From: Allofrancisella frigidaquae
GTDB taxonomy: Bacteria > Pseudomonadota > Gammaproteobacteria > Francisellales > Francisellaceae
Reading direction: 5' to 3'
DNA length: 64,000 bases
Assembly (NCBI RefSeq): GCF_012222825.1
Contig: NZ_CP038017.1
Location: 1,116,001 to 1,180,000 of the forward strand
Shown: in pieces, positions 50,485 to 59,736 of the stretch
Layout of the letters: each line of letters opens with the position of its first letter
How positions within the stretch are numbered: position 1 is the stretch's first letter
Notes under the pieces: generated by a model
Databases searched by the model: none
Told to the model about the DNA's origin: nothing
The model's input: the letters and a program-made list of their open reading frames with translations, nothing else
Made by a program: the position numbers and the translations under genes

Positions 50485-50513
50485 TTTATTTCCTTTTTAA
50501 TCAATTCAAAATG

Positions 50514-50591
50514 CCCTGTCATTCCGGACACCGATTCTGAATCTCTTAACTTATAACCAACACACTAAAGATCCTAAATCAAGTTCAGGAT
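50514..50591. repeat. Palindromic spacer between folD and purM
   Basis: CCTGTCATTCCGG at 50514-50526 and an imperfect palindrome at 50571-50591 (ATCCTAAA, loop, TTCAGGAT) lie in the 141-bp gap. The first word resembles the start of the 46409-46531 spacer and of dispersed palindromic repeats seen in many proteobacteria. It may terminate folD transcription in part. Confidence 0.5.
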
Positions 50592-50625
50592 GGACTCATT
50601 TTTTTATTTTATTTAGATACATCTA

Positions 50626-51474
50626 TTACCCATTCAACTCCTGAGCGCATTGGAAAGTGTTAAACAAAAGCTCTGTAATTGTCATAGGACCAACACCTCC
50701 TGGTACTGGAGTTATAGCAGAAACTTTATCTTTCACACCTTCAAAATCAACATCGCCATATAGTTTACCATCTACACGATTGATACCAACATCAATCACA
50801 ACCGCACCTGATTTGACCATATCTGCAGTTATAAACCTAGCTTTCCCAATCGCCACCACTAAAATATCAGCTGTTTGAGTATGTGATCTAAGATCTTTTG
50901 TTTTACTATTACATACTGTCACTGTTGCTTTAGCATTTAGTAGCATTTGTGCTATAGGTTTACCAACGATATTGCTAGCACCCACTACTACAGCATTAGC
51001 TCCAATAAGATCAATATTATACTTTTTAAGCATTGTCATAATACCCTTTGGGGTACATGGTTGTAAGCAAGTTTTATCACCTATTTGTAGTTTGCCTATA
51101 TTTGTTGGGTGAAAGCCATCAACATCTTTTTCTACTGCTATAAAATTAATAACTTTTTGGCTATCAATATGCTTTGGCAATGGTAACTGTACCAGTATAG
51201 CATGTACTTGTTTATCATTATTAAGTTGTTTAACCAATTGCAAAAGCTCCTCTTCTGAGGTTTTTTCTGGTAGTTTTATAACATCTGAATCCATACCCAC
51301 TTGAGCACAGGTTTTAGATTTAGAACTAACATAAACTTGGCTAGCTGGATCATCCCCCACTATTATAGCTACAAGTTTTGGCGTGATATTGGTTTTGTTT
51401 TTGTATTCTTGAATTTGCTCTTTAAGTTGCATCTTTAGATTTTGCGATAGAGCTTTACCGTCGATTAAAGTCAT
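50626..51474 (-). CDS. folD: Methylenetetrahydrofolate dehydrogenase/cyclohydrolase
   Basis: 282 residues. The catalytic [14 protein letters not shown] and substrate motif [11 protein letters not shown] are clear, then [12 protein letters not shown], the Rossmann part [16 protein letters not shown] and [14 protein letters not shown] at the end. It makes 10-formyl-THF, needed by PurN and PurH. It is first in the reverse purine cluster. Confidence 0.97.
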   Translation of the reverse strand: MTLIDGKALSQNLKMQLKEQIQEYKNKTNITPKLVAIIVGDDPASQVYVSSKSKTCAQVGMDSDVIKLPEKTSEEELLQLVKQLNNDKQVHAILVQLPLPKHIDSQKVINFIAVEKDVDGFHPTNIGKLQIGDKTCLQPCTPKGIMTMLKKYNIDLIGANAVVVGASNIVGKPIAQMLLNAKATVTVCNSKTKDLRSHTQTADILVVAIGKARFITADMVKSGAVVIDVGINRVDGKLYGDVDFEGVKDKVSAITPVPGGVGPMTITELLFNTFQCAQELNG

Positions 51475-51817
51475 GACTGATCAACTATACTTTTAATAAA
51501 GTAAAAGGTAGATATATGATAACAAATTTAAGATAAGAATGGTTGAATTTATTAGGTAAGATTACTTATTTCATTCAATAAACTCCTACGAAGTTTAGAT
51601 CCTATAATAAGTCTATTGCTGAATTAGGTTATTTAATAAACAAGGCAAACTCTCATATATCCCTATTTAAGTTAACATGATACTATACAACACGAATAAT
51701 AGAATTATTAATTAAGATCTACAAAACCCTAAATCTTTATTTCTTAAAAATTCCTACCTTCTCAACCATTTTTTTAATCAGTTTAAATAATAATTGGCAT
51801 TTATTTGGAGAGAAATT

Positions 51818-51874
51818 ATGCCTATCCACACGCTTTGTGTATATTTTGATAAAAAAGTCCCACAAACTGCTTGA
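51818..51874 (+). CDS. Possible 18-residue peptide upstream of the pilin
   Basis: An ATG preceded by GGAGAG at a good distance opens MPIHTLCVYFDKKVPQTA and then stops. The stop overlaps the -35 box of the pilin promoter. It could be a small protein, a remnant of a longer gene or chance. I have no family for it. Confidence 0.2.
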   Translation: MPIHTLCVYFDKKVPQTA

Positions 51875-51898
51875 AGTACAAAAAATTCTCCTTATAAT
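51871..51898 (+). promoter_or_regulatory. Probable promoter of the first pilin gene
   Basis: TTGAAG (51871-51876) and TATAAT (51893-51898) with a 16-bp spacer, a good sigma-70 match. The pilin ATG is 88 bp further, giving a leader of about 80 nt; a second TTGACT lies at 51923 but lacks a -10. Confidence 0.6.
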
Positions 51899-51985
51899 TG
51901 CTAGTACTTGATAGTTTTAACCTTGACTTATACTCTCAAGAAAAATTAACAACATTTAGCTAACAAAAAACTAAGGAAACAAATT

Positions 51986-52375
51986 ATGAAAAAGACAAAC
52001 CAAAAAGGTTTCTCACTTGTTGAGTTAATGGTAGTGATTGCTATTATCGCTATTCTAGCAGCAGTAGCTGTACCTATGTATTCAAACTATACTACTCGTG
52101 CTAAGATAGGTTCTGAGCTTTCAAAATTAGGTGGCGCAAAAGCTCAGGTTGCTGAAGGTATCGCTAATAACAATGGATCTGTAACTGGTGTAACGGCATC
52201 AGACTTGCCAAGTGGGGCTTCTGTAACTGATGGTGTAATCTCATTAACATCAACAGAAGTATCTGGTGCTACAATAACACTTACACCTACTGCAGCATCT
52301 GGCGCAATTACTTGGGCTTGTAACGTAAGTGGTGTAACTTCATCTCAAGTTCCTTCTAATTGCACAAATAACTAA
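51986..52375 (+). CDS. Type IV pilin, PilA-like
   Basis: 129 residues. The class III signal is KKTNQKG followed by FSLVELMVVIAIIAILAAVA: PilD cuts after glycine 8 and the Glu5 of the mature protein is present. The C-terminal part has two cysteines (WACNVSG and SNCTNN) that could close the disulfide loop. In F. tularensis pilA lies close to purM, as here. AAGGA site before the ATG. It should be the main or a minor pilus subunit used in attachment or secretion. Confidence 0.85.
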   Translation: MKKTNQKGFSLVELMVVIAIIAILAAVAVPMYSNYTTRAKIGSELSKLGGAKAQVAEGIANNNGSVTGVTASDLPSGASVTDGVISLTSTEVSGATITLTPTAASGAITWACNVSGVTSSQVPSNCTNN

Positions 52376-52386
52376 TCTCCAATATC

Positions 52387-52408
52387 AAAAGCTACATAAG
52401 TAGCTTTT
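52387..52408 (+). terminator. Hairpin after the first pilin gene
   Basis: AAAAGCTAC and GTAGCTTTT form a perfect 9-bp stem with an ATAA loop, 12 bp after the stop, with a short pyrimidine-rich tail. It should separate the strong first pilin from the second. Confidence 0.7.
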
Positions 52409-52569
52409 CTCATACGAAAACTAAATGCTTTATTTTAAGTCTGATGACTAAATTGTGTCACAACTTTCGTCTAGTTACTATAAATGAAGTTATATTTTAT
52501 CCTATAATATATAATTACAAGATTTTTGTGTCTTGTATTTTTGGCTTTAACTATAATTATGGATACAAT

Positions 52570-53004
52570 ATGAAAAAAACAACACAAAAAGGCTTTTCCC
52601 TCATTGAACTAATGATGGTGATTGCAATTATTGCCATCCTAGCAGCAATAGCTATTCCAATATATGCTAACTATAAAGAACGAGCACAAATTACTAGTGC
52701 TATAAATAGCATAGGTGGAATAAAAGCAAAAATAGAAGACAATATAAATAACAATATAGATATATCTACCCAAACTTACGAAACTCCCCAGGGTGTCTCA
52801 GTAATTAATGGTAGCTCATCTGGCGGCACAATTGAGGTTAACTTAAGCAAAACAAACCCCGACACATTTACAAATCCTAATGACACTATCAAACTTACTG
52901 GAGTTATTAGCGGTAGCATGTTTAATTGGACGTGCTCACATAACTCTAATGCTTCAAGTCTAACGACTAGTAACGTACCGCCGGCTTGCTCTAGCACTTT
53001 TTAA
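52570..53004 (+). CDS. Second type IV pilin (PilE-like)
   Basis: 144 residues from the ATG at 52570, giving KKTTQKG|FSLIELMMVIAIIAILAAI, a proper prepilin signal. An upstream ATG in frame (52444) would put 42 residues in front of it, and I reject that. Mature part: NYKERAQITSAINSIGGIKA, two cysteines (WTCSHN and PACSST). It is a paralogue of the first pilin, alike over the first 30 residues and diverged later. The gene has its own 5' region after the hairpin. Confidence 0.85.
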   Translation: MKKTTQKGFSLIELMMVIAIIAILAAIAIPIYANYKERAQITSAINSIGGIKAKIEDNINNNIDISTQTYETPQGVSVINGSSSGGTIEVNLSKTNPDTFTNPNDTIKLTGVISGSMFNWTCSHNSNASSLTTSNVPPACSSTF

Positions 53005-53034
53005 ACGTTAAATATTGATAATCAACCTTCAATT

Positions 53035-53400
53035 TTAGTCACGTTTATAAATATCTTCTAAACGTACGATATCATCTTCTCCTAAATAATCACCAACTTG
53101 GACCTCAATTATTTGAATATCACTATCTGTAAAATTTTCAAGCCTATGAATAGACTCTTTAGGTATGAAAATATGGTCACCAACTTTATATTCACATACA
53201 TTATCATCAACTGTAATAGTTGGATTACCAGTAACTACAACCCAGTGTTCTGCTCTCTTAAAATGCTTTTGTAAAGACAGTTGTCCTTTGGGTTTAACTG
53301 TTATTATTTTAGTTTGGCTTTTTTCTGTAAAATTAAGGGTTTGATACGTACCCCAAGGACGCTGATAAATTTTTCCAATCTGATTAATATTAGAAGCCAT
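53035..53400 (-). CDS. Small cupin, mannose-6-phosphate isomerase type II-like
   Basis: 121 residues. RPWGTYQTLN, LSLQKHFKRAEHWVVVTG and GDHIFIPKESIHRLEN fit the cupin found as the C-terminal domain of ManC/AlgA (bifunctional mannose enzymes). Here it stands alone, without the guanylyltransferase part. The histidines and glutamate of the metal site are mostly there (KHFKRAEHW). It would interconvert mannose-6-P and fructose-6-P, or only bind a sugar. Confidence 0.8.
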   Translation of the reverse strand: MASNINQIGKIYQRPWGTYQTLNFTEKSQTKIITVKPKGQLSLQKHFKRAEHWVVVTGNPTITVDDNVCEYKVGDHIFIPKESIHRLENFTDSDIQIIEVQVGDYLGEDDIVRLEDIYKRD

Positions 53401-53470
53401 AAAATCCCAATTTCATAAACTTTTGTAGAATAAACATTAATTATTGACCAAAAACGTTATCTATTCAAGT

Positions 53471-54025
53471 TTAATCTGTAATAACGCCGCACCACATTCT
53501 GGCCTCTCCGCCGCCTAAAGGCTTGGGATCATCAGAATAGTTATCTGAACCTTCGTGAATCATTAAACTATGTCCTTCTAACTCTTCTAGAGATTTCAGC
53601 TTTGGTGCGATTATTGGTTTAGTTGCTGTACCGTCAGCTTTGACTATTAATTTTGGTAAATCACCTTTATGACCTTTATCATTATATGGACCTAAATGCT
53701 TACCTGTATTGTCAGGGTCCCAATGCCCACCTGCTGCCATACCTTTGTTACTGCAGCTTGGATTAACATGTATATGAAACCCATGTGTACTTGAAGGTGG
53801 CAAATTATATAAATGTGGCGTAAAAATCATACCCTGAATTTCTTTATCGGCAATATATGGAGAAATAGTTACTGTACCAACATCTTTACCAGTTTGGGTA
53901 TTTTTTAGATGAACAATTAGCTCACCATCATGCTCTAAATCATAAGATTTATCACTGTTAAAAAAACTACAACTTGACAACAATACTACAAAACCAACAC
54001 CAAATAATTTATATCTTTTCTTCAT
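53471..54025 (-). CDS. sodC: Periplasmic Cu/Zn superoxide dismutase
   Basis: 184 residues. It starts with a lipoprotein-type signal with LLSSC as lipobox. Metal ligands are visible: GFHIHVNPSC, GHWDPDNTGKHLGPY and a later histidine in SLMIHEGSDNYSD. The disulfide cysteines are in NPSC and MWCGVITD. The C-terminal GGGEARMWCGVI is standard. It destroys superoxide made by host phagocytes or by the cell's own chain. Confidence 0.96.
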   Translation of the reverse strand: MKKRYKLFGVGFVVLLSSCSFFNSDKSYDLEHDGELIVHLKNTQTGKDVGTVTISPYIADKEIQGMIFTPHLYNLPPSSTHGFHIHVNPSCSNKGMAAGGHWDPDNTGKHLGPYNDKGHKGDLPKLIVKADGTATKPIIAPKLKSLEELEGHSLMIHEGSDNYSDDPKPLGGGEARMWCGVITD

Positions 54026-54110
54026 ATAGCTCCCTCATTTCCTAATTTTGCATATTAATAATACTCATTTAAATAGCTCTTTACTAGCTTAAGCAACCTA
54101 CTCCAAGAAA

Positions 54111-54129
54111 AAGTGCTTATGGAGCACTT
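54111..54129. terminator. Short hairpin in the sodC/aroC spacer
   Basis: AAGTGCT and AGCACTT form a 7-bp perfect stem with a 5-nt loop. It lies between divergent genes, so it is more likely an operator or chance than a terminator. Confidence 0.3.
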
Positions 54130-54260
54130 AAATACTAAACTTAGGCTAAACTTACTCAACCCATTCATTTACAAAAAATAATTAAATCAACAAGATTACA
54201 TTTATTATTTTATGTTATTATAACTAAATAATTCCTATACTTTTTTGATAATTTATAGCT

Positions 54261-55331
54261 ATGTCAGGTAATACGTTCGGTAAAATTTTCACAGTAACAA
54301 CTTGTGGTGAAAGCCATGGCGATTCTCTTTTAGCAATCATTGATGGTTGTCCTGCTAATATAGAACTCTCTGAAGCTGATATTCAACTAGACTTAGACAG
54401 ACGCAAACCAGGCCAATCTAAATTTACTACACAACGCAAAGAGCCTGATGAAGTAAAAATAATCTCTGGTATTTTTGAAGGTAAAACAACAGGTACCCCT
54501 ATTGGCTTGGTTATTAAAAATCAAGATCAAAAATCAAAAGATTATGGGGAAATAAAAGATAAATTTCGACCTGGTCATGCTGATTATACTTATTTTAAAA
54601 AATATGGTATTCGTGACTATAGAGGTGGCGGTCGCTCTTCTGCGCGAGAAACTGCTATGCGTGTCGCTGCTGGTGCAATAGCAAAGAAGATACTCAAACA
54701 GCATGGTATTGAGATTTATGGTTTTTGTTCACAAATAGGTGACTTAAAAATAAGCTTCAAAGATAAGAGTTTTATTAACCAAAATCCTTTTTTTATAGCA
54801 GACATAGATGCTCAAACAAAATGTGAAGAGCTAATACATCAAATACGCAAAGAAGGTGATTCAGTGGGTGCGGAGGTAACTGTTATAGCAACAGGCATGC
54901 AAGCTGGGTTTGGTAGACCAGTATTTGATAGACTTGATGCTAATATTGCTTATGCTTTAATGAGTATAAATGCTGTAAAAGCTGTAAGTATTGGAGATGG
55001 CTTTGAATGCGTAACCCAAAAAGGAAGTCAACATCGTGACGAAATTTCCCAAGAGCAAGGCTTTTTATCTAATCATGCTGGTGGTATCTTAGGAGGCATA
55101 TCTACTGGGCAAGATGTAATAGCTAAATTAGCTTTTAAACCAACCTCAAGTATATTAAAACCTGGCAAAAGTATTGACACACATGGACAAGATACTATAG
55201 TAATTACCAAAGGTAGACATGATCCATGTGTTGGTATCCGTGGTGTACCTATAGCTGAGGCAATGTTAGCTTTAGTTTTAGTTGATGAGTTACTATTTAC
55301 AAATGCCTATAGAGAATATTCTAATGAGTGA
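54261..55331 (+). CDS. aroC: Chorismate synthase
   Basis: 356 residues. Signature motifs [20 protein letters not shown], then [20 protein letters not shown] and the C-terminal [20 protein letters not shown]. It uses reduced FMN to make chorismate from EPSP, the last shared step in aromatic synthesis (aroQ of the same path is at 21 kb). The last bases overlap the DedA gene. Confidence 0.97.
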   Translation: MSGNTFGKIFTVTTCGESHGDSLLAIIDGCPANIELSEADIQLDLDRRKPGQSKFTTQRKEPDEVKIISGIFEGKTTGTPIGLVIKNQDQKSKDYGEIKDKFRPGHADYTYFKKYGIRDYRGGGRSSARETAMRVAAGAIAKKILKQHGIEIYGFCSQIGDLKISFKDKSFINQNPFFIADIDAQTKCEELIHQIRKEGDSVGAEVTVIATGMQAGFGRPVFDRLDANIAYALMSINAVKAVSIGDGFECVTQKGSQHRDEISQEQGFLSNHAGGILGGISTGQDVIAKLAFKPTSSILKPGKSIDTHGQDTIVITKGRHDPCVGIRGVPIAEAMLALVLVDELLFTNAYREYSNE

Positions 55332-55923
55332 ACACGATTTTTGGCAACTGTTAATTGATTGGGGCTATTTTGCTGTAGCTATAGCTGTTTTAATAGAGGG
55401 TGAAATATTTCTAGTCATGGTTGGTATTGCCACAGCAGCTTCTTTATTTAACTACCCTTTAGTGATAGTTGCAGCAACTATAGGAGCCATAATTCATGAT
55501 AACGGTGTTTTTATTTTTTCAAAACTTACAGGCAAAAAATTTATTGAAAGAAAGCAATCATGGCAAGCACGAGCCAACCAATCTTTAAAACTTTTAGATA
55601 AATATGATCATTGGGCAATTCTTAGTATTAGATTTTTGTATGGATTAAGAACCATAACTATATTTATAGTTGGTCTTAGCAAAGTTAGTAAGTTAAAATT
55701 TATAACCTTAGACGCTATAAGTAGCTTTGTTTGGGCATTTATATACATAACTTTAGGTTTTTTTTTCGGTCACGCAATCTTAAACTTTGTTGACCATGTA
55801 CATATTGTAGAATGGATATCAAGTAATAAATACTTATCGATATTTATACTTATTTTAATTTCAAGTGTCATATATTTTAGTTATAAAATAGTATGTTCTA
55901 AAGCAAAGAGGCGAATCAAATGA
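55324..55923 (+). CDS. DedA-family membrane protein
   Basis: 199 residues from the ATG at 55324, overlapping the aroC stop by 8 bp (an upstream in-frame ATG gives an odd N terminus inside aroC). It has about five hydrophobic segments with [33 protein letters not shown] and [20 protein letters not shown], all typical for DedA. These proteins flip or recycle lipid carriers such as undecaprenyl phosphate. It overlaps the next gene by 4 bp. Confidence 0.9.
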   Translation: MSEHDFWQLLIDWGYFAVAIAVLIEGEIFLVMVGIATAASLFNYPLVIVAATIGAIIHDNGVFIFSKLTGKKFIERKQSWQARANQSLKLLDKYDHWAILSIRFLYGLRTITIFIVGLSKVSKLKFITLDAISSFVWAFIYITLGFFFGHAILNFVDHVHIVEWISSNKYLSIFILILISSVIYFSYKIVCSKAKRRIK

Positions 55924-56663
55924 GTCGGTTAGATCTTTTAAAAAAAGCTAATACAGTACAAAAAGATGAATCTGCTAAATCCACTAGACGAAGTGGGATG
56001 CTAGATGACAAAGCTCAACAAAAGCAGCTGAGAGAAAAAAATATCACAACTAATGATTTTTTAAGTGCTAATGATTTTAAAAATGAGCTTACTCCATCTG
56101 CACTAGAAGATAACAATTCAAATTCTGATGATATTGATAAAGAGAGTGTTAATGTCATAGAAATAGATATTAATGACAGCGAAGGTATCAACCTTGAAAG
56201 TTCTTTCATTGAAGATATTGATGATAATACAGACAAAGAGTTAGATTCAAATGATAAAAAAACTTCTGATGATATTGATGATGAAACCGTCGATATAGTA
56301 GAGTGCAACCTCGGGGTTAACTATAGCGATGCTGATATTAAACAAGAGTTAGAGTATGTTTTTGATCACCGCGAAGATATATACTACTTATATATAAAAG
56401 TAATTAAAGGTGGTGGAATGGAAATCAACACATCAAAAATTTTACACCTTGATGACATTGTTAGGATTTCTGTAACGTTAACCGAGCTTAAAGAGCAAGT
56501 AGGATGTGAAGCTAGAATTATATCAGCATTTCCTCATAATATTCGTACTGCAGAAAAAAATGACAGTAATAAATATCATTATATAGTACAATTTATAGGT
56601 CCTAACGCACCAGAAACAGATAGAGTAATTTCAAAATACTTATTAGGTTATAAAATAAAATAA
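55920..56663 (+). CDS. Acidic protein with a C-terminal PilZ-like domain
   Basis: 247 residues. Residues 1-60 are basic/polar; 60-130 are very acidic and serine-rich (DDIDKESVNVIEIDINDSEG), probably disordered. Residues about 138-247 resemble the PilZ fold (HREDIYYLYIKVIKGGGMEI, RISVTLTELKEQVGCEARII, YHYIVQFIGPNAPETD). The RxxxR and D/NxSxxG c-di-GMP motifs are not visible, as in the pilus-assembly PilZ of Pseudomonas. It may serve type IV pili. The 4-bp overlap with the DedA gene and 4-bp gap to radA suggest one transcript. Confidence 0.55.
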   Translation: MSRLDLLKKANTVQKDESAKSTRRSGMLDDKAQQKQLREKNITTNDFLSANDFKNELTPSALEDNNSNSDDIDKESVNVIEIDINDSEGINLESSFIEDIDDNTDKELDSNDKKTSDDIDDETVDIVECNLGVNYSDADIKQELEYVFDHREDIYYLYIKVIKGGGMEINTSKILHLDDIVRISVTLTELKEQVGCEARIISAFPHNIRTAEKNDSNKYHYIVQFIGPNAPETDRVISKYLLGYKIK

Positions 56664-56667
56664 TCAC

Positions 56668-58038
56668 ATGGCAAAACATAAAACAGCTTTTATTTGTCAA
56701 GAATGCGGAGCAACCTCGCCGCGCTGGCAAGGTCAATGTCATAGCTGCAATCAATGGGATACTTTTGTCGAAGAGATACAAACAGACACTAAAAAGCCAG
56801 CTAAATCACGCATGGGGTTTGCTGGCAGTGTCTCTAAAGCAATCTCTTTAGGTGAGATAAAAGGCAAAGAGCATACACGTACTTCCACTTATATCCAAGA
56901 ATTTGATAGAGTGCTTGGAGGCGGTATTGTAAAAGGGTCTGTAACCCTAGTAGGCGGTGATCCTGGTATTGGGAAATCATCAATATTACTACAAATAATG
57001 GCTGTTTTGTCTCTAAAAAAGAAAGTCTTATATGTAAGTGGTGAAGAATCTCTAGAGCAAATAGCTCTACGTGCTGAAAGGCTTGATTTGCCTAAAGATA
57101 ATCTTTTAGTAATGTGTGAAACGAATATTGAGACAATCGCGGATTATATTATTAAAAATAAGCCTGAAGTTGTAGTTATAGATTCTATTCAGACAATCTA
57201 TAATCCAGAGTTACAGTCCATGGTTGGTGGAGTATCACAAGTCCGTGAGTCTACAGCATATATAACTCAAGTTGCTAAACAATATGATATTTCTGTATTT
57301 CTAGTTGGCCACGTTACCAAATCAGGAGATGTTGCTGGACCTAGAGTTTTAGAACATATAGTAGATGCTGTAGTATTTATTGAATCCCAAGACAATGGTA
57401 GATACCGCCTAATGCGTACTCTCAAAAATAGGTTTGGGGCTGTTAACGAGATTGGCGTATTTGCAATGACTGATAAAGGCATGAAAGAAGTTAAAAATCC
57501 TTCAGCTATCTTTCTTAATAATGGTCGCACGAACTTGATTGGAAGTGTTATAGTTTCAGTTTGGGAAGGCACAAGACCTCTACTAGTAGAGCTACAATCA
57601 CTCGTTGTCGATAAAAATATAAACCAACCGCCCAAAAGACTTTGTGTGGGAATTGATAATAATAGATTAGCTATGATTTTAGCTATCGTACAAAGATATA
57701 TGCACCTTGATTTATATGATAAAGATGTATTTTTAAATGTAGTTGGTGGTATAAAAATTACAGAAACAAGTATAGATTTAGCTCTTATCTCAATAATCTA
57801 CTCTAGCGTAAAAGAACTAGAGATACCTCATGATATGTTGATCATGGGTGAAGTAGGTTTATCTGGTGAAATACGCCCCATACCATACGGTGTTGAAAGG
57901 ATAAATGAAGCTAAGAAACATGGTTTTAAAAAAATAATTGTTCCTAAAGCTAATATTTCCAAACTAGTAAAAAACGATAATGTAGAAATAACAGGTATAA
58001 CTAACCTTAATCAGCTTAAAGATATAATTACGGGATAA
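56668..58038 (+). CDS. radA: DNA repair protein RadA
   Basis: 456 residues. Zinc finger CQECGATSPRWQGQCHSC, Walker A GGDPGIGKSS, Walker B VVVIDSIQT, the RadA-specific KNRFGAVNEIGVF and a Lon-type C-terminal domain (ICGEVGL-like MGEVGLSGEIRPI). It moves branches in recombination as a DnaB-like helicase. It starts 4 bp after the PilZ-like gene. Confidence 0.97.
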   Translation: MAKHKTAFICQECGATSPRWQGQCHSCNQWDTFVEEIQTDTKKPAKSRMGFAGSVSKAISLGEIKGKEHTRTSTYIQEFDRVLGGGIVKGSVTLVGGDPGIGKSSILLQIMAVLSLKKKVLYVSGEESLEQIALRAERLDLPKDNLLVMCETNIETIADYIIKNKPEVVVIDSIQTIYNPELQSMVGGVSQVRESTAYITQVAKQYDISVFLVGHVTKSGDVAGPRVLEHIVDAVVFIESQDNGRYRLMRTLKNRFGAVNEIGVFAMTDKGMKEVKNPSAIFLNNGRTNLIGSVIVSVWEGTRPLLVELQSLVVDKNINQPPKRLCVGIDNNRLAMILAIVQRYMHLDLYDKDVFLNVVGGIKITETSIDLALISIIYSSVKELEIPHDMLIMGEVGLSGEIRPIPYGVERINEAKKHGFKKIIVPKANISKLVKNDNVEITGITNLNQLKDIITG

Positions 58039-58044
58039 ATTACT

Positions 58045-58581
58045 ATGAATCTTTTAGAAAGTCTTAACTTTTTAGATATTTTGATTATCATTTTGAGCTT
58101 GACATTAAGCTTGTTTGCAGCCGTAAAAGGGCTATTTAAAAATATAGTACTACTTATTCTTATGATTTTTGCTGTAATACTGGCAGGTATTTTAGCTCAA
58201 AAAATACAGCAAAGTTATATTAATTCTATAGTAAGTGATCCTGGCACTGCTTATGTAGTATCTTTTATTTTAGTCCTTATTGGTGCATATCTTATAATAT
58301 TTGGTGTCATGAAAGTTTTCATGAAAAATAATAAAGAAAAAGAAACTTTATCAAACACGTTATTTGCTTTTTTTATTGCTATTATTCGCTACAGTTTTAT
58401 ATTTGCCATAATTTGTTCTACTCTTAACTCTTTTGATTCAATAAAAGATAGTTCTCTTTGGGAAAATTCCGTTTTTGTACCAAAATTAGTAAAAGTTGGC
58501 GACTATGCTTTTAACACTAAAGTGAAAATGCAAGAAACAAATCTAAAAGATTATGTTCCTAAAGAAGTTGCTGGTGGCTAA
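58045..58581 (+). CDS. CvpA-family membrane protein
   Basis: 178 residues. Four hydrophobic segments, beginning NFLDILIIILSLTLSLFAAV and KGLFKNIVLLILMIFAVIL, then YVVSFILVLIGAYLIIFGVM: the CvpA topology. The family is linked to colicin V export and purF in enterobacteria, but its real role is unclear. It starts 6 bp after radA; its end overlaps the convergent gpsA by 4 bp. Confidence 0.85.
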   Translation: MNLLESLNFLDILIIILSLTLSLFAAVKGLFKNIVLLILMIFAVILAGILAQKIQQSYINSIVSDPGTAYVVSFILVLIGAYLIIFGVMKVFMKNNKEKETLSNTLFAFFIAIIRYSFIFAIICSTLNSFDSIKDSSLWENSVFVPKLVKVGDYAFNTKVKMQETNLKDYVPKEVAGG

Positions 58582-59576
58582 CTTTCACCTTTAAGCTCAC
58601 GTTGCATCAGCTGTTTAACTATATTTTTTGGTTCAGCCGATTCATACAATACTTGGTATGTAGCAAACACCAATGGCATATCAACTTTATGCTTCTTAGC
58701 TAAGTTATAAACTGCTTGAGCAGTAAAATAGCCCTCTACAACATTATTAACCATCTTTAGAGATTCCTCTATAGAATAGCCCTGACCAATATATAACCCA
58801 AACCTACGATTTCGTGACTGATTATCTGAACATGTTAATAACAAATCACCTAAGCAACTAAGACCTATAAAGGTTTCTGAATCAGCCCCTAACTTAAGTC
58901 CAAGTTTTTTAATCTCAGCTAATCCCCTTGTTATAAGTGCAGCATGGGCATTTACTCCAAAATCCATTCCCGCAGCTATCCCTGCAGCAATTGCTAAAAC
59001 ATTCTTAACTGCTCCACCAATTTGAGCACCTATAATGTCTGTTGTGGTATAGCATCTAAAATTTTCGTTACTAAAAAGTTGCTGAACTTCTTTGGCGTAT
59101 TTAATATCTTTCGATGCTACAACTACAGCTGTCGGAAGCTTTTGAGCAACTTCTTTGGCAAAACTTGGTCCTGTAATCAAGGCAAATTTTGTACCTGGTA
59201 GTATTTCATTAGCTATTTCATCAAGTAATGCATAACTGTTATGACAAAACCCCTTTGTAGCACTTATTATTCCTTGCTTAGGTAATATATATTCTTTTAA
59301 TTCAGTAAGTATATTTTTAAATCCAGAACTAGGCGTAGCTATTAATATTTGATCAAAATCAACTATACTCTCCTGCCAATTAGAAATAGCTGTTAGATTG
59401 TTTGGGAATTTTTCAATATTTGGTAAATACTTAATGTTATTATGATTTTTTAGCATTTCTTGGTTATGCGACTCTCGCCATGAGCTAATTCTAACGTTAT
59501 GTCCTTTATACGCTAGTTGCAAAGCCAACGCTGTACCCCATGCCCCTGCACCTATGACAAGTATGCTCTTTTGCAT
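58578..59576 (-). CDS. gpsA: Glycerol-3-phosphate dehydrogenase [NAD(P)+]
   Basis: 332 residues from the ATG at 59576 (MQKSILVIGAGAWGTALALQ); an in-frame start 15 bp upstream is not favoured as the Rossmann fold begins right here. Motifs: GPSFAKEVAQKLPTAVV, the catalytic lysine region GGAVKNVLAIAAGIAAGMDF, and SCLGDLLLTCSDNQSRNRRF. It makes sn-glycerol-3-phosphate for phospholipids. Confidence 0.96.
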   Translation of the reverse strand: MQKSILVIGAGAWGTALALQLAYKGHNVRISSWRESHNQEMLKNHNNIKYLPNIEKFPNNLTAISNWQESIVDFDQILIATPSSGFKNILTELKEYILPKQGIISATKGFCHNSYALLDEIANEILPGTKFALITGPSFAKEVAQKLPTAVVVASKDIKYAKEVQQLFSNENFRCYTTTDIIGAQIGGAVKNVLAIAAGIAAGMDFGVNAHAALITRGLAEIKKLGLKLGADSETFIGLSCLGDLLLTCSDNQSRNRRFGLYIGQGYSIEESLKMVNNVVEGYFTAQAVYNLAKKHKVDMPLVFATYQVLYESAEPKNIVKQLMQRELKGES

Positions 59577-59736
59577 AAAAATAAAAACCATATAATCACT
59601 TTATTCCTACTATATGCTATAGTTGATAAAGAGTAAACAACTTATAACCAATAATTTTTAAGCAATAACTTTTAAGCAAATGGTAAAAGAAAAGTTTGTG
59701 CACTTACCTAGAAATACACGTAAAGGAGAACTTACT

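Larger units (their letters stand above)
51475..51985. other. Intergenic region between folD and the pilin gene
   Basis: 511 bp between divergent genes. It holds a small frame with a good ribosome site (51818-51874) and a promoter (51871-51898) before the pilin. From 51530 to 51800 I see only A+T-rich DNA without coding or strong repeats. The folD promoter must lie in the first part. Confidence 0.5.

Noticed and set aside
52444-52569. 42-residue N-terminal extension of the second pilin
   Set aside because: It would place aromatic and polar residues in front of a proper prepilin signal; the ATG at 52570 gives the standard signal.
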